Source: Polysphondylium violaceum
Lineage: Eukaryota; Evosea; Eumycetozoa; Dictyosteliales; Dictyosteliaceae
Direction: 5' to 3'
Length of the DNA stretch: 33,354 nt
Assembly (NCBI GenBank): GCA_000277445.1
Contig: AJWJ01000247.1
Coordinates: 1-33,354 of the forward strand
Positions 12,703 to 22,879 of this stretch are shown here, piece by piece. The position numbers and the translations under genes are program-made. Numbering within the stretch: position 1 is the first letter of the stretch; each line of letters opens with the position of its first letter. A model generated the notes under the pieces. The model was not told the origin of the DNA. It did no database searches and was given only the letters and a program-made list of their open reading frames with translations.

Positions 12703-13048
12703 CAAAAGGATTAAAACTACTATTTATCTGATCATTATCAACTATACTACCTTGTTTATAATTACAATATTGCTCATCTTGATCAAACTCTATATTGTCT
12801 ATACTATCTTGTTGTTGTTGTTGTTGCTGTTGTTGTTTTAATAATACATCATCATCGCCATCATCACCACCACCATCTTGTTTATGTTGCATTTCAAATT
12901 CTTGATATACTATACGATTACTAGCACTACTACTATTGATATAAATGTGATCAAGGTGATTTGTTCTGTTTAAAATATCATCTATGCGATTACTATTTCT
13001 ATTATTACTATTGTTGTTGTTCTGTTGACAATCAGAAACATAATCCAT
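11788..13048 (-). CDS. Single-pass membrane protein with C-terminal TPR repeats
   Basis: Two exons: 13048-12137 and 12072-11788, about 398 aa, joined in phase 0 across a 64-bp intron with donor GTATGT. Residues 1-185 are low-complexity Asn, Gln and Asp/Glu. One hydrophobic segment at about 190-212 ('LLMNVGLFMLFIAIFIV') has no upstream signal peptide, so a type II or tail-out membrane anchor is likely. After a Gln tract the C-terminal part reads as TPR-like helix pairs: 'LGDLDQSLSVLNSVIRLSPR', 'FENAENMYIRALE' (joined over the intron) and 'ERYQESYALSSRAILFFPND'. TPRs bind protein partners. I do not recognise the specific family, and which side of the membrane the TPRs face is unknown. The family assignment rests on the helical repeat pattern only. 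Confidence 0.8.
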
Positions 13049-13392
13049 TGTGTGGTATGTCTATTAATAATATTATTTACTCTTGTGCAGTTTTATTCTA
13101 ATAACCCCAAAGTCATTTTGTGTCGCTTTTGGTAAAAAAATAAAAACTTGTTGTTTTTGATATATCCTATAGCTATTGCCAAAATGTAATATATATAATA
13201 AATGAAACAAAAAAAAAAAAAATTCTGTTTTAGTAAAAAATTATCCTTTCACCCACACCCCCACATATTGTCCAAAAACAATCCACATATTCTCATTATA
13301 TTATTTCAGTTTTTATTTTTAGATCAAATATACAAATAATAGATTTGTGTTTATTTGTTTAAACTATATGAAATATATTAAAATACAGCCAA
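13049..13392. other. Intergenic region between the TPR gene start and receptor A stop
   Basis: 344 bp, strongly AT-rich, with a poly-A run near 13209. It holds the TPR gene promoter and the receptor A 3' flank. The only GC-rich island is the G-box-like element described separately. Confidence 0.6.
13250..13273 (-). promoter_or_regulatory. G-box-like element upstream of the TPR gene
   Basis: On the minus strand the site reads ACAATATGTGGGGG followed by TGTGGGTG, about 200 bp upstream of the TPR gene ATG. Its GT-rich core fits the loose G-box consensus bound by dictyostelid G-box binding factor. The first 14 bases recur exactly at 28285-28298. Function is inferred. Confidence 0.4.
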
Positions 13393-16300
13393 TTAAAATT
13401 TTGGTGTATTTTTGTTGTTATTATTATTATTGTTAGTGTGGGGGTTAAGAGGAGAGGATGGAGTTGATAGATTTCTTTTTCGGATTTGATAAACTGTATT
13501 TGGAGATAACAAGGGGCTAGTGGATGTTAATTTTGGCGTCTTATTTGAATGTTTTCTATTATGTTTTTTACGACGCTGATGTTTACTACTATTTGATGAA
13601 ATATTGTTATTGTTATTGTTATTATTATTGTTAATATTATTTCTACTATTATTATTATTTATATCATCATTAAAATTATTGGGAATAACAGGATCTATAA
13701 AATGAGTGTGGTTGTCATCATCACCATCATTATCACTATTAAAATCTTCATCATCATCATCAAAATCACTTGAATTAAATGATCTTGTAGATGAAGAATT
13801 GGAAGAAAAAGATTCGTGAATATTAATGATATCGTCATGGTAATCATCTAGATACATTCCATAATAAAAAAGAATTTGTTTGTTTTTCTTAAGGATCTCT
13901 TCTTGCACTTCTATAAGATTTCTGAGTGAGTTTATAACCTTTTCCGTCCTAAACAGGAAATAAAATTTTGGAAAAAATAATAAAAGAATCGTTGATATTA
14001 CAAAAATCAGTATGGCAATGCTATATAAAAGATAATCTGTAAGTGGATCATAAAGTAATCCAAATGCAATTGGTATAACTATCATCAATAAAATGGTATA
14101 AATATAAATCTAAAAGGATAATTAGTAAATAATTATTATCATTAATCATTATACAAATATATATTTACCAAAATACCAATATAAAAAAATTCATTAAATG
14201 TTCCTGGAAATGATCTATATTGGCGACATTTGATCACTAGATAACAACCAAAAAATAAGATGGAGAATTGGTAGACGGCCAAAAATATAAATACAATGTA
14301 ATATTGTTTGGATTCACAAAATTTAGTGATTTCCAAGTCATTGAGATCAAATTTATACGTGAGTTTAAAAGGTGTGGCAAGGGCAGAAATGACAATGAGT
14401 ATAATTGGTATGACCATGAGAAGTGATTGAAGTGTTATTAATTCTTTGTTTGGTATAGTGAATGCAGAGAGTTCTTCCACACTTTGAATCACTCGAAATA
14501 CCTTGTATTGTTTAACAAATGTTGCTGTGGTTACAGTGAATAATGAGATTGGTAAAAAGATCATCAGACAGAGACAAGAGGCAGCGGTAGTGTTTACATT
14601 GATAAAAATACCAATCATTCCAAGTAAACTTCCAATCAAAATAATAAACAAAAACAATGGATTAGAGTATTTGATAATTGATTTCTTTCTATAGATAAAT
14701 GTTAATATACCACACGCCACAATGATCACAGTTGTGATTCCTGCCAACGTAGTTATGGTTATTTTGGCTATCTTTGCCGCGGTTTTTTCCTTTAGACAAT
14801 AATAGGAATTGGGTGGTCCTATATTGTAGGGATCTCGATCATATGGGCAACCTCTTATAGTGACAGTATACTGTTTAGAGACCGAAGTAAAGGGTAGTTT
14901 TGTCGATTTAATAGTTACATTACAAACTACCCCAGGATACCCACTCATACGAATGTTGTACAGCACTGCAATTCCATCTGGATTGATATTTGTCCTATCT
15001 ACGCCATCCAAATACATTTGTGGACACACAGATAATGTGAAAAGGACATCATTCCTACCCAAGTATGGGTTTCCAAAGGCATCCATTGCATAGATGATGA
15101 TTGGGGAAATTTGAGAAGGATAGATCAACAAGGGAATTTGAGCGCTAAAATTTGTATAGCCAGTATTTATCTCGGTACCGAATCTTGCTTCATTGATACC
15201 ATAGAGGCAATTTGTACAATTATACACACAAGCAATTGGACCGGCATAGTAGATCAATGAGCCTGCCACAGCGGCGGTATTTCCATCAAAAGAGTTGTTT
15301 GAAAAAATAGTATTCATGCAAACTTCCTCAATACCAAGAATTTGGAAATAAGTATAGAAAATAAATACACCAAATATACCAGAGTTATCAAAGATGAATG
15401 AGTTTTGAACTTGAAGTACCCCAGATTGATCAGATTTGATAAAGCATGCATCACCAGTGCAATTATTATTTAGGAAATAACTGTTGTCGATATAGACTGC
15501 CGATGAGAAAGAGTTTAATATAAATGCACTATTGATCGTGTTGTTAAACATATAGGATTTCATCATTCTTGTCGATGCATTGAAATACATCTCAATAACA
15601 AATGTACACGTATTATTCATAAATATAGTTTCATAAAATAATACTCTTGATCTATTTTGAATTCGAAATATTCCCTCTGTTCTATTATTCGAATTATCTT
15701 TAAATACACTGGATCCAATAACAACTTCACCATTATTATAGGTATTTACAATTCTATTTGTACATGCTTTAATTATTTTTAAATATTACTATTAATATAA
15801 GTATTGTCTTTTTATCAAATAATTAGTAAGAAATAAATAGATACCTGTAAAGTTTGAATTTAATACATATACTATATTCGGCGAGCCCATATTTAATATA
15901 ACAGAATTTAATTGAAAAAAATTACAATGTTTAATAAATAAAAAAGCTTGATAATCGGCAATATTCATCTCTGCTGAGCTTTGATGTTTGGGGCAACCTT
16001 GAAAGTGGCATTCTTCAAAAAAAGTGATTTTGTTGGAATGGGTTTCCAGAATGGCGCTGCCAGGTGAACTGTTTTTATTAAATATGCACAATGACGCTAT
16101 AGAGACTGCATCACTACCTATAAACATTGCTCCACCAGAGAAATTTGCCCTATTCATCTCAATTTTGCATGAGTAAAGCCACACTATACTCCGAGGCCCT
16201 ACAAACAGAGCACCGCCAATACTTCCAGAGTTAAAAGAAAATGTTGTAAGATTGATATTTACATATCCACCATCTATATGTATCGCTCCGCCAGTGTATC

Positions 16301-18164
16301 CTCTATTATAGCTAAAAAGGGAGGCATTGATAAATAGATTAGATTCTGTGGATATGATGGCACCACCTCCCAACAAATTTTGAGCAAAATTGGATATAAA
16401 TGTACAATTGTGAATGTAGAGCAACGAGTTTGATACAAAAATACCTGCACCCATATTAGCGATATTCCTATTGATATAGGAATCTATAAAAGAAATGTTT
16501 GATCTAAACCCAAACACTGTACCGATCGAGAATGCACTTGTATTATTTAATACTACAACACTGAGGAAATTTACGTTGGAAAAAGTGATAGATAAACAGG
16601 AGCCCAAACCAACATTTGTATCAAAATCACTCTTTACTCTTTGTCTGCGCGAATAATCATTGTCCACAAAAGATAGACCCATGAAATCCACATTTGATCT
16701 TTCTATATTCACAAATCTTTCCAAACTTCCGTAAATCTGTGTACTTCTCATTCCATTTAGTCCAATAAACTCTATTTTTCTAAAATATTGAATAAAGATT
16801 CTTTCTTTACAATGGTATTGTCCTGGCAATAAAATGATCAGTATTGATTCAATTGTTTTCACACTTTGGATTCTCTGCAGATTTATGACATAGAAAATTG
16901 ATGCACACGCGCTCTCTATCGTATCGCCACAGCTATCTATATCCATTCCAATTACCGGAGAAATGTACACAATGATGGGATCTTTTTGGTCAAAAATGGC
17001 GTAGTCTTTTTTAATATTATCTACCAATTCGTATGTTTGAGGAGTGATGTCGGTGGTGACTCTAAACATTTGAGGCGACACATATTTTCTTTGAATATAA
17101 ATTTCATCTTGGACATCGAGAATGATGGCCTCTATTGTAGTTTTAAATAATTGATTTTGAACGCCAATTATGAAAAAATAATTAAAACTTGTAAGTCTAG
17201 GATCGAATGGCAGCGTGGTAAGATCAAGGGGTGAAGAGTTTTTTGGTACATAGCGAGAGTTTCTATCTCCTGTTGGCACAACACCAAATCTTTCATTTAA
17301 GATTTCGACCGGGATCAATGCAAATGGATTAATAAAATCTCTTGGACCAAACGGTAGGAAGCTTAGGATTGATTTACTAACTGTTAAAAAATATAATACC
17401 TCTATAATATTTGGATCATTTATTCTGAATTCTGAATCACCTGCAAAAGGAAATCTAAGATAAAGATCCTCTATCATTAATTTTGATGACTTTTTTGTTG
17501 TTGTTGTTGTTGATGCTGAAGTTAATTTTCTTGTTTTAATTGTTGTTGATATCTTTTCTTTTCTTCCTTGATGCCTAGAATATATCAACTTGTTTATTTT
17601 TTCTTTCTCTCTCTTTAAATCTACCATTATTTTATGTTTTGTTTTTGATTGAGATTTAAAAAAACTTTCAGGCGTTCTATCTTTAAATTTATTATTCTTA
17701 TTACTATTATTATTCTTATTACTATTACTATTACTATTACTTTTTTGATTAATTATAGTTTTTGGATCAACTTCATTAAATGAATTCTTTTTATGAAAAT
17801 CATTTTGTAAACCTGTCCTTTGAGAATGAAAATGAACTCTTACTCTATCGTTGGTTGTATATGGATGATCAAATATTTTTGTTCTCGGTATAGTTCTAGC
17901 TTGTAAACTATTTAGTGAATCTGTTGTTGGAGTTAATTGATAAAATTTACGCTGTTTATTATTTGGATATCCTTCCACATTAAAATGACCTAGTTTTCCA
18001 TCCAACATATTTGCGTCAATAACTTTTGAATTGACCATTGTTATAAATAACGATACCACTATAAATAGTAGTATCAATGATCTTTGATATATTTTATGAC
18101 TATTAATCTTATGACTCCTATTACTATTATTTATATTAATATCCATAATAGAGATATTTTTCAT
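13393..18164 (-). CDS. Receptor A: beta-helix ectodomain fused to a class C GPCR core
   Basis: Three exons: 18164-15845, 15766-14169 and 14109-13393, about 1,544 aa. A signal peptide (hydrophobic 30-44) is followed by a basic, Ser/Asn-rich stretch and a novel region to about residue 400. A right-handed beta-helix follows. It starts near 'YISPVIGMDIDSCG' and carries 'GGGAIIS', 'GGAIHID', 'GGALFVG' and 'GGAMFIG' turns with many N-glycosylation sequons. Before the membrane lies an Ig-like part ('AMDAFGNPYLG', 'GYPGVVCNVTI'). Seven hydrophobic helices span about 1103-1354. Class C landmarks are 'YSNPLFLFI', 'VKQYKVFRV', 'CRQYRSFPGTFNEFFYIGI' (mGluR 'NFNEAKYI'), 'VIPIAFGLL' and 'LFFPKFYFLF' (family 'LFVPK'). 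The cytosolic tail holds 'NKQILFYYGMYLDD' and 'INIHESFSS', then Asn-rich sequence. It probably signals through G proteins at the plasma membrane. The ligand is unknown. Fused ectodomain and core are seen directly. Confidence 0.92.
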
Positions 18165-18393
18165 TTCATTTTTTATCTCTATGGTTTATATATCTATATT
18201 GTGTTTTGATCTCTTTCTCTTTTTGTAAACTAGTGTGTGTTGTGTATTTTTTATCAGCCTATAAAAAGAAGAAATATAATTAATGAAAATTAAATTAAAT
18301 AAATAAAGATAAGGGGTGCTAAGTTTGGAAGTTTATATATATATATATAAATATATATATATATGGATGTATGCTCTTTTGTAGTGAGTATCA

Positions 18394-18473
18394 AAACACA
18401 CACATGCCACCACCAAAATATGATAAAGGGCAATGTGTGTGGGTGTAGGTGGGGTTTTGAGGGGTGGTGTGTG
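18394..18473. promoter_or_regulatory. Inverted pair of G-box-like elements
   Basis: A CA/CC-rich block (ACACACACATGCCACCACC, 18395-18413) faces a GT-rich block (TGTGTGTGGGTGTAGGTGGG, from 18434) and a second one (GGGGTGGTGTGTG, 18461-18473). GT-rich repeats of this kind are the known binding sites of dictyostelid G-box factor. The sites lie 230-310 bp upstream of receptor A and about 470-550 bp upstream of the KNL1-like gene. Which gene they serve is inferred. Confidence 0.4.
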
Positions 18474-18580
18474 AATTATTGTGTGATTGGAAAATAAATA
18501 ATAAAATGATTATAGAATTTCATTTACAAGTAGTAGTTCGCATCACAGATGAGCCTGTAATCTCCTTTAATGTCATATGA

Positions 18581-18630
<50 letters not shown>
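18581..18630. repeat. AAT trinucleotide microsatellite
   Basis: About 16 uninterrupted AAT units in non-coding DNA between the two divergent genes. Similar trinucleotide runs in exons of this window encode Asn. This one lies in no plausible reading frame. Confidence 0.9.
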
Positions 18631-18631
<1 letters not shown>

Positions 18632-18714
18632 CATAATTTAAATATTTCCCAAGACAATGCCAAGTCACATAAATTTAAACCAAGGTAGCAGTCCTTCATC
18701 TCACAATCTTATTG

Positions 18715-18746
18715 CTGAAATAGAGTTTGATCAAACTCTATTTCAG
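18715..18746. repeat. Perfect 32-bp palindrome
   Basis: The 16-base left arm CTGAAATAGAGTTTGA is followed directly by its exact reverse complement, centred on GATC at 18729-18732, with no spacer. It sits about 200 bp upstream of the KNL1-like ATG and 550 bp upstream of receptor A. It could be a dimeric factor site, a cruciform or the stem of an RNA hairpin. Confidence 0.95.
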
Positions 18747-18942
18747 TAAGAATACCATTGTTCAAATTTAAAGAAATATATGGTTCAAAAAAAATTTTGT
18801 TTTTTCAAAATTGCGCCTTTTTTTTTAAAATAAATTCAAACAAACTATTTTTTTTTTTTTTTTTTCTTTCATTTCAATTATGGTCAGATAAAGATAATTA
18901 AAAAATCTATGTAGGAATAAGAAATACACAAAAGAAATATAA

Positions 18943-20258
18943 ATGAAGGAACAAGAAATAACAAATTTAAACAACTACTATGATATTATAAATACCATCA
19001 GTAATGATTTATTTACATTTTTATCAAAAAATGATGTAACAAATAAAAATTTTGAAAAAGAAATCAATAGAATTCAAGTATGTTATACATATACATACAT
19101 CCAATTGTAATAACAACAGTCGACTAATCAACAATAATAATAATAATAATTAAAGGAAAACTTTTCAACATTGAAATTTAATTTTGCAGAAATGGGTAGT
19201 AAACAAAAATTTATGAAATCAATTAATCAAATCAATGTACCCATTCAATCCCCAAATCAAAGCGCCATCGATCAAATGGAGGCAAATATTTCAAAAGAGA
19301 AAAAAGAATTTAAAGAAATCAAGGAACAAAACACTAAATTATTTGCAGAGGTAGTCAAGATAATATCATCAATCACTGTATTGGACGATAAATTTAAAAA
19401 TGATAAAGAGGCACTCATTACATTGGTCCAAGAGGCAAACAGCCAATTTGAGAAAATTCAAATCATCAAACAATCACTGCAAGAGCTCCAAGAGAGCTCC
19501 AATAGGTTCGAACAAAACAGTCAAAATCAAATGAAATCCAAGCTGTCGTCGTCGGCACTATGGTACACCAAATTCAATCAATTTGCACAACTTATCCAAG
19601 GCTACAAAGTGTTGCCACCGTCATCGCCTTCGACACTGTGTTTTGAATTCAACTTTCAATGTAACTCTAGATCCCAAACCCACATACTTACACTCCACGC
19701 CTCATCCACCAACAACAGTGTCTCTAATCTCGATTCACCACCTCATATCACAGGATATCATTTATCCCCACCTCTGCCAAAATCTGGTCGTGACTATGAA
19801 TCTATATTTCATGAATACATTCAAGACAATGCCAATCTCACTTGGAATGATATTGGTGATTTGGTCATGGAATTCAAAAATTCGCTCTCTTGTTTTTATT
19901 TGGCAGACACCGAAATCAATCAATTACAAACAAATTATTCTGTCACTAGAAAACACCAAACTTGTCGTGACGAATTATCAATCACTCTTCCCAAAGGTGG
20001 TTTTGTATGCAACTTTTCCATAGATTACGATTATCCCAAATACTCTAATATTCAAATTAATTTTATCCAAAAACCCAACAATTTTGATAGAATTGAAAAT
20101 TTATCTTTTATTCAAGTAAGTTTATTTAATTTCATCATTTTTATTACTCCTATCAATACTAATTCAAACTCTTTTTTATTTATTGTTAGAAAAAGATAAA
20201 TGAAAATCGTTGGAATCTATCTCAACTTTTAGAAGAAATTGATTATTATTTAGAATAA
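18943..20258 (+). CDS. Coiled-coil/RWD-like protein, candidate short KNL1/Spc105 kinetochore homologue
   Basis: Three exons: 18943-19077, 19156-20115 and 20190-20258, 387 aa, all joins phase 0 (GTATGT...AAAG and GTAAGT...TTAG). A long coiled coil covers about residues 86-168 ('KEFKEIKEQNTKLFAEVV', 'QIIKQSLQELQESSNRFEQN'). A globular part then runs to the end: 'ALWYTKFNQFAQLIQGYKVL', 'LCFEFNF', 'DLVMEFKNSLSCFYLADTEI', 'GFVCNFSIDYDYP' and 'RWNLSQLLEEIDYYL'. The order of a helix-coupled RWD, a second helix with 'EI..L', a beta sheet ending in YP and a final helix resembles the KNL1 C-terminus ('HHCRLLGEEIEYL', 'FEITLFLSAYYP'). That region docks KNL1 to the MIS12 complex. No MELT or RVSF motifs are seen. 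Similarity is weak, and another RWD kinetochore protein is possible. Confidence 0.55.
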
Positions 20259-20389
20259 AGAAAAAAAGAAAAGATTTGAATAAAAAATGTATTATAACTC
20301 TTTGTTTTTGTTTTTATAAATAAATTAATTTATAGGGATTATGTATAATGTTGATAGAGATTATTATCAACAAATTTATGTGAAAAAGT

Positions 20390-21178
20390 TTATAAAAATT
20401 CATCCAATTGATCTACATTGTCATTTAAAATTGTACTATTGACTTTAACTTTAACAAATGGCGAGAGAACTAGAGTTTGATTCTGAATGAATATCATGCA
20501 ATAGGATTTCAACAACTCTGGTGATGAGAATAAATTATTGGATAAATCAATGGATGTGAGAGATCTATTTGAATGGAGGGTTTGTAAAATTGATAGACCG
20601 CCATCCAATCCAATTCGATTGTGAGTGACTGAAAGAGATTGTAGAGTACTGTTTTCATGTAATGATTGTGACAATAAAATCATACCTTGACTGCCAATTT
20701 GATTGTTGTTTAATTTAATTTCTTTGAGTGTCTTGTTTTCCTTTAATACAATACTAATTGTTTTGGCACCCTCTTCATTGATTTTATTATTACTCAAATC
20801 AACAGATGTCAGTGACTCTGAACTTCGAACAGTGAAAAATATCACTGAGCAATCCCAATTTTTGAGATCACAATTATTGATGACCAACTTTTTTAAAAAA
20901 CTTGAATTTAAAAAATAATTTATAAACTCGATTGATTTAAAATTTGAACATGATACAATCTCTAGCTTCTTTACATTACTAATTGTATTTTCATAAAATA
21001 TTTGATTGACTTTATATTCATCTAATGCAGATGTTGATGAAAATAATTTAATTTTTTTGGTTAAATTATTATCTTTTAAAATTGGTGATGTATTTGTTGT
21101 ATGTGATATATTTAATTTACTATTATCTGTATCATTATTATTATTATTTGTATTTGTATTTAAATTACTATTATTTTG

Positions 21179-21243
<65 letters not shown>

Positions 21244-22420
21244 TTAAAACTATATGATTTAAATTATTACTATTACTATTATTTATAAAAATATTACTAT
21301 TATTGTTTGGTGGTTTTGAAATTAAAGGAGTTGTTGTCGGAATATATAATTGATTATTTAAATTAAAATTTGGAATATCAAATCTACTTGGTGGAAAATG
21401 AAACGATGACATCATAAAAGGTGAATTCATACCACCTAATAATATTGATGTTGTTGAAAAGCAACTATTATTATTATTACTATTATTATTTTTATTTAAA
21501 GTGTTATTATTATTATTATTATTACTATTATTCTTGTTGTTATTACTATTATTATTGTTATTACTATTACTCTCACAAACTTTTTCACCAACTAATGTTG
21601 GACTTGGACCTCTTTTTAATCTTTTAAATAAATTTAGTGGCTGAGATGAATTTGTTTTAATAAAGTTAAAATTTGATAATCTAACAGTCTTTACAGATGT
21701 AAATTTTTGAAATACTTCAAAGAATTGATGAATATTTAAATTTTTAAATGGTTTTAAATTGATCTCTACACTGTTATTACAAGGACTACTATCATTACTA
21801 CCATTGTTTTCACAAAATACTCTTTTATTATTATTATTTAAATCGTTATCATTATTACTATTATTACTACTATTGTTATTATTATCGTCTAAAGATGAAC
21901 ACACTTGAATTGCTGCTATTGACGATCTCCTACTATTGTTACTACTACCACTAATAATACTATTATAAATTTTATTACTTTGATTAACTTTATACAATGC
22001 CAAAGGACTTAGATGTAAAGAAAAAAAGCTCTTTTTAGATACATCTTTCCATAATTTACAAACAATAGAAATATTATAATAATTTACCAATGGACAAAAA
22101 TCATTGCCACTGTTACTATTGTTGTTGCTATTAATACTGATACTACTACTACTACTATTTATATTAAATAAGTCTGGACTATAATTACTATTACTTTTAT
22201 CTATTACATGGCTATGTAAAATCGGTGATACTATAGGTGATGACGATTCTGAAAGATTATTTGGTGAAGATATTAAACTACTACTGCTACTACTATTATC
22301 ATTATTATCTCCAAGATGATGTAAGCCTATACTGTACCCATTGTTCAAAGCCAATTGTAATATATGTTCCAGCAAAGTAATAGGAAGCTGGTTAATATTC
22401 ATTATTGATGAGTGCTTCAT
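20390..22420 (-). CDS. F-box-like and leucine-rich-repeat protein with poly-Asn linker
   Basis: Single exon, 676 aa. The N-terminus has an F-box-like pattern: 'INQLPITLLEHILQLAL', then after a Ser/Asn insert 'YYNISIVCKLWKDVSKKSFF'. Residues 150-460 are mostly Asn/Ser, including a run of about 20 Asn. The C-terminal third holds RNase-inhibitor-type LRRs: 'LTSVDLSNNKINEEGAKTIS', 'LKEIKLNNNQIGSQGMILLS', 'LQSLSVTHNRIGLDGGLSIL' and 'LTSIDLSNNLFSSPELL'. F-box/LRR proteins are substrate receptors of SCF ubiquitin ligases, with the LRRs binding substrate. That role is inferred, since the F-box is split by low-complexity sequence. The gene converges on the KNL1-like gene with a 131-bp gap. The start is the first ATG after a poly-A/T promoter. 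Confidence 0.82.
21178..21240 (-). repeat. Poly-Asn (AAT) tract in the LRR gene
   Basis: About 20 TTA triplets on the plus strand encode about 20 consecutive Asn on the minus strand. It is a coding microsatellite in the linker between the F-box-like part and the LRRs, likely polymorphic. Confidence 0.9.
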
Positions 22421-22879
22421 ATGATCATCCTTGTGTTTTATTCAAAAAAATTGAAAAAAAAAAAATTGAAAAAAAAAAAAGATATATTGTGACTGATAGA
22501 TCTAAAAAGTTTCGATAAAGATATATGAATATCAATATCTTTTTTTATGTAATCTATGTTTGTAAAATAAAGAGAGTGGCCTCGAGTCTTTGGCTGTATT
22601 TTTTTCCCTTGCACTCTAATATATTGGTGTTGGTGGAATTGTTTTGTTTTTGGGTGGGACAGCGGTGTTGCTAGGGAGGGAGAATGTCTGTTTGAATGGA
22701 GTGAAGCAAAGTTTTTTTTGTAAATTCTAATGAATTTTTTGCAATAGTCTACCCATTTTCTGAAAAATTTAAAAATTAAAAAAAAAAAATTCTGTCAAAA
22801 AATAAAAAAAATTAAAAAAAATTCAAAACTTGTGAAAAGCCCGAATCAATCAAAACACAAGAAAAATCCCAAGAGATCT
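22421..22879. other. Intergenic region upstream of the LRR gene
   Basis: 459 bp holding the LRR gene promoter and the seipin 3' flank. It has A-rich runs at about 22450-22480 and 22775-22830, and one GC-richer island (about 22617-22690) with GGTGTTGGTGG, GGGTGGGACAG and GGGAGGGAG. No gene is seen. Confidence 0.6.

Larger units (their letters stand above)
18165..18942. other. Divergent promoter region between receptor A and the KNL1-like gene
   Basis: 778 bp with no gene. In order it holds a TA-rich tract (about 18335-18364), a CA-rich/GT-rich inverted pair (18394-18473), an AAT microsatellite (18581-18630), a perfect palindrome (18715-18746) and poly-T/poly-A runs near 18790 and 18850. Both flanking genes start outward from it. 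Confidence 0.7.

Noticed and set aside
12478-12841. Antisense frames opposite the TPR gene, rich in Ile/Tyr/Val/Cys
   Set aside because: They are mirror translations of Asn/Gln/Asp codon repeats.
19505-19520. GGTTCGAAC, resembling a tRNA T-arm
   Set aside because: It lies inside the coding exon of the KNL1-like gene and no acceptor or anticodon stem surrounds it.
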